Part shown: positions 57,311-64,000 of the stretch, piece after piece | Layout: each line of letters begins with the position of its first letter | How positions within the stretch are numbered: the first letter of the stretch is position 1 | Assembly: GCA_949752795.1 (NCBI GenBank) | Contig: OX457071.1 | Span: 32,224,800-32,288,799, forward strand | DNA: 64,000 nucleotides | Reading direction: 5' to 3' | DNA from: Hyperoodon ampullatus | Lineage: Eukaryota; Chordata; Mammalia; Artiodactyla; Ziphiidae | Program-made: the position numbers and the translations under genes | Notes under the pieces: model-generated | Told to the model about the DNA's origin: nothing | Databases searched by the model: none | The model's input: the letters and a program-made list of their open reading frames with translations, nothing else

Positions 57311-57929
57311 TTTGTCCTTTTGATCTTTTGTCTGTCCTTACACATAAGGCTGGGGTGGGCTGAAAGCTCTGAAAAGCCATGTTTTCTCTTTGAAAACAGA
57401 ACTTGCTTCAAATGTAAGAGAAGGCAGTGATATTCTAACAAATGCAAACAGCTAAGCAACTCTGTTGTATTTTTTAATCATGTGTTACTATATTGTATTA
57501 ACCAACAGCTTATGATGAAAATGATGACAATCCATAATAATAATAGGGCAACCCATAATGCCTTTTCCTCTCAGTCCTTTCTTATTCATCAATCAGTTGA
57601 AGGTAGAGAGTCTTGGAAGAATCTGCATCAAGAAGTAAAATGAAAACAGTTGAATTAGCTTGGTAGAGCTTTTCCTGTTCTTGTAAGAACAAATACATAC
57701 ACGAGTACAAGCTATGAAATACAAATTGTGTAATTTCAGTGATTCCAGTATAAATTCTTATATTTGCATTTAAAACTGACATAGTACAATACAAGAAAAA
57801 TGGTAAAAATCCATGCTAATAATGTTAAATTTGAATTTTTTGTTACTTAGAAATTAAATAGCAAATAAAAAATACCATGACAAATTGAGAAACCACAGAA
57901 GAAGGGGAAAACTTTAAATTTTAGTACCT

Positions 57930-58050
57930 TTAACAGCACTTTTTCCTGCTTTTTGAAAAAGGGCTCTGCATTTTTATTTTGCTCTGGGCCCTGCAGATCG
58001 TATTACAGCCTTGCCTAAAACACTTGCCGTATGACATAAGAAGGAAAAAA
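57930..58050 (+). repeat. Unnamed dispersed repeat, copy 1
   Basis: The order 'tttttgaaaaagggctctgc', 'atttttattttgctctgggc', 'cctgcagatcgta' parallels 63885-63945 ('ttttttaacaggaggccctg', 'cactttcattttgcatttgg'). Probably an old mammalian DNA or LTR repeat. Confidence 0.4.
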
Positions 58051-58460
58051 AATAAGATTACCTTTTTCAGTGTAGACCCCCTTGGATATTCTTGGGATTC
58101 CCTTGGGTGGGGAGGGGTGCCATAGGTAGAAAGGAACAAGCTCTCTCCTGTTTCTTAGCTTTGATTTGCTTTCTGTAAGGAGCTCTCTTCACCCTCTCCT
58201 CACCACCCTGCTGTCAGGGCCATTTGCGATACCAGGGCTTGGTTGATGTATCCATTGGGCCCCTCTGTGTTTCGCCAGGGGCCACTCTGAGGGTTCCCAG
58301 TGATCCCTTGTTAGTCATTTTGCCCATAAACCATTGATACACTGCAATTTCACCGACTCCAACTTGACAAAATATAATTTGATTAAAATTCAAGCCGCTC
58401 AGCACAACAATTTGTTTCAAACAACAGTTTGGTTGGAAATGAATAATCTATAGTTTTTGT

Positions 58461-58525
58461 AATTTCTAATTCATTTCCAGTGAATAAACAGTGAGAGTAG
58501 ATTGACTGAAAATGAATTAGAAATT
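58461..58525. repeat. 21-bp inverted repeat (hairpin)
   Basis: Arms at 58461-58481 and 58505-58525 are reverse complements at 20 of 21 positions, with a 23-bp spacer. Pairing can extend outward (ttttgt near 58455-58460 with acaaaa near 58531-58536) across a small bulge. Confidence 0.85.
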
Positions 58526-59804
58526 TCAACACAAAAGACAGAGAAGACACTCCCCCAGTTCTAGAAAAAAAGAGAAGAAAATGATTAATATGAATAAAAG
58601 TGTGGCAAAATCACTCTATAGTACATGAAAAGGTCCTAATTAGTCCCATTCTCTCCCCTCGAAAGAGAAAACAAAACAAAACCCCAAAATAACAACCTGT
58701 GAGTGTGGAATATTCACTTAACTTTCAGTGAAATGATTTGTGTATGTATCTGATCCTGTGGTCTGTAGTAGAGTTAGGGAGACAGACAGCCTCTCCTCTC
58801 CCCTCTCTGTGGTGATTATGGCTTCCCAGACACTGAAGCAGTCTTGTGTTTCTGCACAGGGATGCCATGTCTGTCCCAAGCTCTTTTCTCCATTGGGGGA
58901 AACCAGCTCTCAAGCTGGGCCGTTTCAGAGAGCATGCCATGCCCCATTTCTCATCTTCGCTCTCATTCAGTGCACAGCCACATGAGCACACATCAAACAA
59001 ATGAGCTTCCACTCTCAGCCCAAGAAAAGCAAATCCCCAGGCCTATCAGGGCATAACAAATGAAGACGCATGCCACAAGAATCTATCCACACTGAGTCTC
59101 CCGGTTTGGTTCCACAAATAGCAAGCTCAGAAACTCCCCTGGTCTGACTCAGGAGTAGGAGTGACCTATGAATAATACAAACAGCCCATGAAAACCTTTA
59201 CTGTGGACTTTAAATATAGGACAGTGACCTTACTCACCCTTCTTGAATTTTTCCCACAACTGATCTGCTTTATATATTATGCCTGCCTTAGCACATTTGC
59301 TCTTTTATAGCCCCAGGGATTTGTTTGGACCATGTTGCGCTATTGCTGATGCATGTGTTAGGGGATTTTTTCTCAGAAAGCAGTCTACCCAGGGCCAAAA
59401 TATCAAGATATGTAGGTCAGGAGGGTAAAACGTTCAAGTAATTTTTTTCTGATGCTGTCTATGTAACGTATTTACATGTTGATTTGCTCAGTTATTTGGA
59501 AGATATATACCAAATGCCTCTAGTTGCTGAGGATTTAAGGGTATATGATTCATGATCACTTTATTTAAGCAGCACGTAATTTGGCGGTTACTGTGCCAGC
59601 TCGATGCACAGTTGCAGAACAGGAAGGTTGAGTGCCCTCTTTAAGGGGCGAGCACTGGGCTGGGGCATCCACATCTCGGTCTGATGGGGGCAGTGGCGAG
59701 AAGTTTCCATTGAGTAAATGATGTCAAGAGAGTCTCAAACGATGAATAGGTTTCACTAGAGACAAGCTTTTTAAAACTGCATTTTAGGCAAAAGAGCAGA
59801 ATTT

Positions 59805-59978
59805 GCAGAGATGCAGGGGAGAAAAAAACGTGTGGCACGTTCAGGAACCGGGAGGTATGTCACAGTGTGGCTGGGACAGAAAATATACCTGTGGGAGCAG
59901 CAGTGGATACACTGGACAGGGTTTCTATGCAGTTTAAGGAGCTTGGACTTTATCCTACAGGAAACTTTGAAAGATTTT
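59805..59978 (-). repeat. L2 fragment, antisense (left part)
   Basis: 'cagtgtggctgggacagaaa' and 'ggagcttggactttatccta' are in reversed L2 order. It continues after the CHR SINE. Confidence 0.65.
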
Positions 59979-60315
59979 TCTTTTTTTAAGATTTTATTAT
60001 TTATTTATTTTTTAATATGTGGTCTTAATAAATTATTTATTTATTTTTATTTTGGGCTGTGTTGGGTCTTCGTTTCTGTGCGAGGGCTTTCTCTAGTTGT
60101 GGCAAGTGGGGGCCACTCTTCATCACGGTGTGCGGGCCTCTCACTATCGCGGCCTCTCTTTTTGCGGAGCACAGGCTCCAGACGCACAGGCTCAGTAGTT
60201 GTGGCTCACGGGCCTAGTTGCTCCGCGGCATTTGGGATCTTCCCAGACCAGGACTCAAACCCGTGTCCCCTGCATTGGCAGGCAGATTCTCAACCACTGC
60301 GCCACCAGGGAAGCC
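59979..60315 (-). mobile_element. CHR SINE, long form, in L2
   Basis: Minus-strand CHR SINE of about 337 bp with head at 60255-60315, a body that includes 'gtgttgggtcttcgtttctg' and 'gtgcgggcctctcactatcg', and an AT-rich tail at 59979-60050. Exact 21-bp duplications flank it at 59958-59978 and 60316-60336, the longest in the window. Confidence 0.96.
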
Positions 60316-60420
60316 CAGGAAACTTTGAAAGATTTTAAGCACAGATATCCCCGTTGAGGCTCACGGTTTGTAAAGATCATTCAAAGCAGAGCATAGAGGA
60401 GACTGATTGAAGCAAAATGG
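60316..60420 (-). repeat. L2 fragment, antisense (right part)
   Basis: 'gttgaggctcacggtttgta' and 'agatcattcaaagcagagca' continue the L2 of 59805-59978. Confidence 0.45.
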
Positions 60421-60689
60421 ACCCAAGGGGAGAAAACCTATCATGGAGCTAGAAATATTGAAGGAACCAACAAAGCAGTGACAACAGAAATAGGGAGGAA
60501 GAAAGGTTTCTGAGAATATATATAAAGGGATAGGATTTCTTGGGCATCCAAACTAACTGTGCTCAGAGTGAGGGATGGAGGAGGACCCACTAGTGGATCC
60601 CCGGGTGGATTGGAATGGTGCTTTTCTCTGAGCTGGGAAAGGAACAAGGCTCAGTGAGAAAGAGAATGGTTAGCTTCAGTTTTAGATAT

Positions 60690-62060
60690 GCTGAATGTTT
60701 AAAGCCAGGTTTGTTGAAATGTAATTAACGTATTGCAAAATTCACCCTTTTCAGTATACAGCTCTATGAATTTTGGCAGACAAATGTGAATATTTATGTA
60801 ATTACCACTAACACTGAGATGGAAAATATCTCCATCACCCCCAATTGTTCCCTTGTTCCTTTGTAGTGAACACATTTCCCCACCCCTACCTCATGGAAAC
60901 CACTAGTCTGTTCCCTATAGTTTTTCATTTTCTAAGATGTCATTTAAATGGAATCATACAGCATGCTCAATGAAAAAAAATCTGGCTTCCTTTTACTCAG
61001 TATAATGCTTTTGAGAGAGAGTGCTGAATCCTAACCATTAGGCCACCAGGGAGCGTCATTATTTATTTTAGTATAATGCTTTTGAGATTCATGTAGTTAT
61101 CTGTGGTTTGTTAATTTTATCGATAAGAAGTATTACATTCTGTGGCTGTACTGAAATGCATTTATCTATTCAGTGGTTGGTGAACATTAATGTTGCTGCC
61201 AGTTTGGGGAGATTATGAATAAATCTGTTACAACCATTTACATATAAGTGTTTGTGTAAACTTAAGTTTTCACTTCTCTTGGGTAAGTAACTGGTAGTGC
61301 CTGATAGTGAGAATGCTGGGTCATTTATAAATGTATGTTAGCTTCATAAGAATCTGCCAAACTGTTTTCCAGAACTTTAGTATTGTCATCAGAGAAAATT
61401 AGCCATTCTAAAAAGTGTGTAGTGAAATACCACTGTGGCTTTAATTTGAATTTTTCTAATGATTAATGGCATTAGTATTCTTTCTTGTGCTTACTTGACA
61501 TCCATGTATCTTTTTTGGTGAAGTTTCCATCAAATATTTTGCCCACTTATTTTTATTGAGTTTGTTTTTCATTATTGAGTTTATGTATTTATAAATAAAA
61601 TCAGGATACAAATTCTTTGTCAGATATGCAGTTTGCAAGTATTTTCTTCCAATCTGTGGCTTATCTTTTCATTTCTTTAACAGTATCTTTGAAAGATTTA
61701 AGTTTTTAATTTTGACAAAGTTCAGTTTATCAATAGTTTTTTTATGGATTTGGCTTTTGGTGTTGAATCTAAGGAACTTTGTCTAACACAAGCTACAAGG
61801 GATTTTTCCTATGGTTTCTTCTAGAAGTTTTATACAGTACTTTTAAGTGTTACATTTAGATCTATGATCCATTTTGAATTAATTTTTGTATACAGTTCAA
61901 AATATGGGTTGAGGTTCATTTAACAAAATTTTTGCAAACGGATGTTTAATTGTTCCAAAAACGCTTGTTAAGAAGACTTTTTTTCCCATTAAATTGTCTT
62001 TAGACCTTTGTCAAGAATCAGTTGACTAGATCCGTGGGGATTTATAAATGTTCTTATTTC
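60690..62060 (-). repeat. Ancient L1M 3' half, minus strand
   Basis: Reversed L1M from the 3'UTR (60710-60960: 'aattcacccttttcagtata', 'taaatggaatcatacagcat') into ORF2 (61500-62050: 'tttatcaatagtttttttat', 'tttggtgttgaatctaagga', 'agatctatgatccattttga', 'ggttgaggttcatttaacaa', 'tttgtcaagaatcagttgac'). Interrupted at 61017-61069 by a short insertion. Confidence 0.8.
61017..61069 (-). mobile_element. tRNA-Glu 5'-half insertion
   Basis: A 53-bp insertion between exact 18-bp duplications (agtataatgcttttgaga at 60999-61016 and 61070-61087). On the minus strand it holds 'ctccctggtggcctaatggt' and 'taggattcagcactctc', the 5' half of tRNA-Glu or of a CHR SINE head, ending about at the anticodon loop. 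An AT-rich 'aaaataaataatgacg' precedes it. There is no 3' A-tail. Confidence 0.75.
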
Positions 62061-62189
62061 TTCCTCTCTATATTAAAAGCTCTTTGAGGCCTAAGATATT
62101 GTTTTACATTGGTTTTTTTTCTTAGCTCCTAACACGATACTTTTATATAAGAAATACTCCAAAATTGTTGGAGGTAACAGGAAATAAGA

Positions 62190-62412
62190 CATCAGGAACT
62201 GAACTTGAATCCTACCACTTCTATCCATTAATGTGGCTTTTGATCAATTATATATCTTCTCTACATTCAAGTTTCCACATTTTTGAGCGTCCTAATATTT
62301 AGTTCTTAGAATGTTAGGAGGATGAAATGAATACAGCAAAAGGATTTAGTATTTGATACACTGATGCCTAGCATGGGGTAGGTGCTCCATAGAGATAGTT
62401 ATTTATGTAATT
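62190..62412 (+). repeat. MIR SINE
   Basis: Plus-strand MIR: 'gaacttgaatcctaccactt', then the decayed core, then 'ggatgaaatgaatacagca' and 'tagcatggggtaggtgctcc'. Confidence 0.7.
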
Positions 62413-63649
62413 AAAATCCATTTAAGAGGAATATGAAAAAAATGGATATTGAATTATGTGAATGCAGTTAAGTTTGCATGTTTTCCAAAGAATATTAAGA
62501 CTTCCAGTCACCTATGAAATAACAGCTGCTTTCAATTATGTACTAACTTGAATAAACCAACAATAATGCAGGGAGGGTGTATGAGACAGAGGAAAAGGCT
62601 AGGTAGGCATGTAAGCAGTCTTTCTCCTCTAGGCTGAAAATCTCAATAGCTCTGCCAGTGGGCCAAGGAGTGGTGATTTTTTTCATCTTCCTGATTGCAG
62701 AGCAGAGCTTGTTTCTTTGAATGTGTCTGCTAGGCCCATGTTGCTGTGTTGAAAGACTATGTTTGTAGCCAAAAGGTTTTTTCATGTCACTACAAGGGTG
62801 TTCCAACCTGCCACTGCCTTTGACATGCCACTGACATCCCCACAGATTTCCTTCCCTGCTCTTTCCATTAACATAAAAATTGTGAGACTTGGTCTAAAGA
62901 TATGTTGGGGCTAAACAGAAGACTTTGGTTGGACAACAGAACGTATAACAGTAGCTACGTTAACCATTTGTGTGTTGTTAGATGTTTACCCGTTTCCCAG
63001 GACTGCACAGGTTAAGTGGTATGAGAAGACAAGCCAGAGGGTAGCCCCAGGGCAGACCTGATGCCACCAGATGATTGGAGTCATTGTTAGTAGAATTTTC
63101 TCACTTAGTGAGATTTTTCCTTCTACCCAATACAAAGTTGCATGGAATTTTAAGCTCAGACACAAAATTTACTGGTGAGTATATTGAGACTGGGCAGTTT
63201 TACTGGATAGAAATCTAAACAGATGGCTTTCCCTTAAAAAGCAAATCTTCTGGTTGAACCTGGCTTGTACCCTGGCTGAATGTGTTGGCCACTAAGGGAT
63301 TCAGAATCCCTGGAGAGGACCCCTGAGCAGTGTGTCAATAGCCACAGCATGGCCATCTCTCAGTGGCAGAATAGATGGCACCACTGCTGTGGCTTTTTTG
63401 GGATTAGAGTTGGACCTTTTAAAACACCCTTGACTCACTTTTTATTTTTCCATCTCAAAGTTCATAAATCACACCCAAGATCTTTCCAAATAAAATACAT
63501 GCACAGAAGAAAAGTTTTTATTCTGGGAAGACACAGCAAATTCTGCAAAACCTGACTAGCACCCTGGCAATTCAACTAGACTGAAATGAGCTCTAACTGA
63601 TAACTTGATTCTGACTATAACATTTATTCTCAGGCTATGACCACTCACA

Positions 63650-63673
63650 AAAACAAACAAACAAACAAACTAC
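63650..63673. repeat. (CAAA)n simple repeat
   Basis: About five CAAA units, followed by a C-run at 63678-63685 and an A-run. Confidence 0.9.
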
Positions 63674-63819
63674 ATCCCCCCCCAAAAAAAAACTCTGAGT
63701 ATTCACTTTCTCAGGGATTTTTTTCTTTGAACTTATATTATCAGTAAGTGCTTTTCCTTCTGTGATGTACCAGCAAGTCCAGCTTCATGGGTTTGCAGCC
63801 TGGGTGACCACACAGTGCC

Positions 63820-63945
63820 CCATGCTTAGAAGGGCCTCATGCTTGTTTTAATGCCTGGCTGTTGCTGTTTTAAAACTCTGAATAATTTTTTAACAGGAGG
63901 CCCTGCACTTTCATTTTGCATTTGGCCCTATCCTGGTCAGCATGC
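63820..63945 (+). repeat. Unnamed dispersed repeat, copy 2
   Basis: Includes 'gcctcatgcttgttttaatg' and the segments shared with 57930-58050. See that entry. Confidence 0.4.
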
Positions 63946-64000
63946 TGGGTTACAACGAAGCAGAGAAGGAATTTTTTGGAAGGATAGTCATGGTTGATGG

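Larger units (their letters stand above)
57311..59800. other. Unassigned DNA
   Basis: 2.5 kb without a gene. It contains a block at 57930-58050 related to 63820-63940, and a strong inverted repeat at 58461-58525. The part at 58140-58440 is of good complexity and could be single-copy. Confidence 0.4.
62413..64000. other. Unassigned DNA
   Basis: No recognised gene. Two medium frames (62543-62806 minus, 63280-63555 plus) match nothing. A second copy of the unnamed repeat of 57930-58050 is at about 63820-63945. Confidence 0.4.

Noticed and set aside
59811..60338. 175-residue plus-strand frame
   Set aside because: Runs through an L2 fragment and the antisense of a CHR SINE; no protein family.

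Overview
The window looks like mammalian nuclear DNA, most likely from a cetacean. At least eight tRNA-Glu-derived SINEs are of the CHR type known from whales, hippos and ruminants, with the A-box/B-box head at the right end and poly-T at the left. A full-length LINE-1 of cetartiodactyl type is also present. I saw no ruminant BovB/Bov-tA/ART2 and no pig PRE-1 elements. Hippopotamus cannot be excluded. The rest is an AT-rich layer of old mammalian repeats (MIR, L2, L1M, MLT1-type LTRs, hAT and Tigger-like DNA elements).

I found no host protein-coding exon, rRNA or functional tRNA gene. The only real coding sequence belongs to LINE-1. The window therefore reads as a gene desert or the inside of a very large intron.

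Layout. 1-9560: mostly unassigned AT-rich DNA with one MIR, an MLT1-like LTR, one older CHR SINE and a few stretches that resemble regulatory DNA. 9561-15600: a 5'-truncated L1, old L1M sequence, MIRs, two MLT1 copies, a DNA-transposon remnant and two CHR SINEs. 15600-21540: L2 and MIR fragments in unassigned DNA. 21545-28651: stacked insertions, including an L1 inside an LTR, a SINE inside an MLT1 inside an L2, and an L1 plus an LTR-like block inside another L2. 28668-33406: a MIR, a possible LTR and unassigned DNA.

33407-40970: the main object, a complete LINE-1 on the minus strand of 7534 bp between 15-bp target-site duplications. It has a YY1-type site at its 5' end, a CpG-rich 5'UTR with a long GGAA tract and three tandem 75-78-bp units, an open 304-aa ORF1, and an ORF2 whose only visible lesion is one CHR SINE. 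The element is autonomous in design (ORF1 RNA-binding chaperone, ORF2 endonuclease and reverse transcriptase). Its machinery is of the kind that mobilises CHR SINEs, and one such SINE has disabled this copy.

40971-49732: a candidate homeodomain/POU-rich regulatory stretch, CHR SINEs, a small hAT-like element with a perfect 8-bp duplication, a head-only tRNA-Glu SINE, L2, and an old L1M split by an LTR. 49733-64000: decayed LTR-like material, a long L1M ORF2 relic, an L1M carrying a Tigger-like element, an L2 with a CHR SINE, and an L1M carrying a very short tRNA-half insertion.

All family names come from sequence recognition by eye, without a database search. Boundaries are firm only where a target-site duplication is given.
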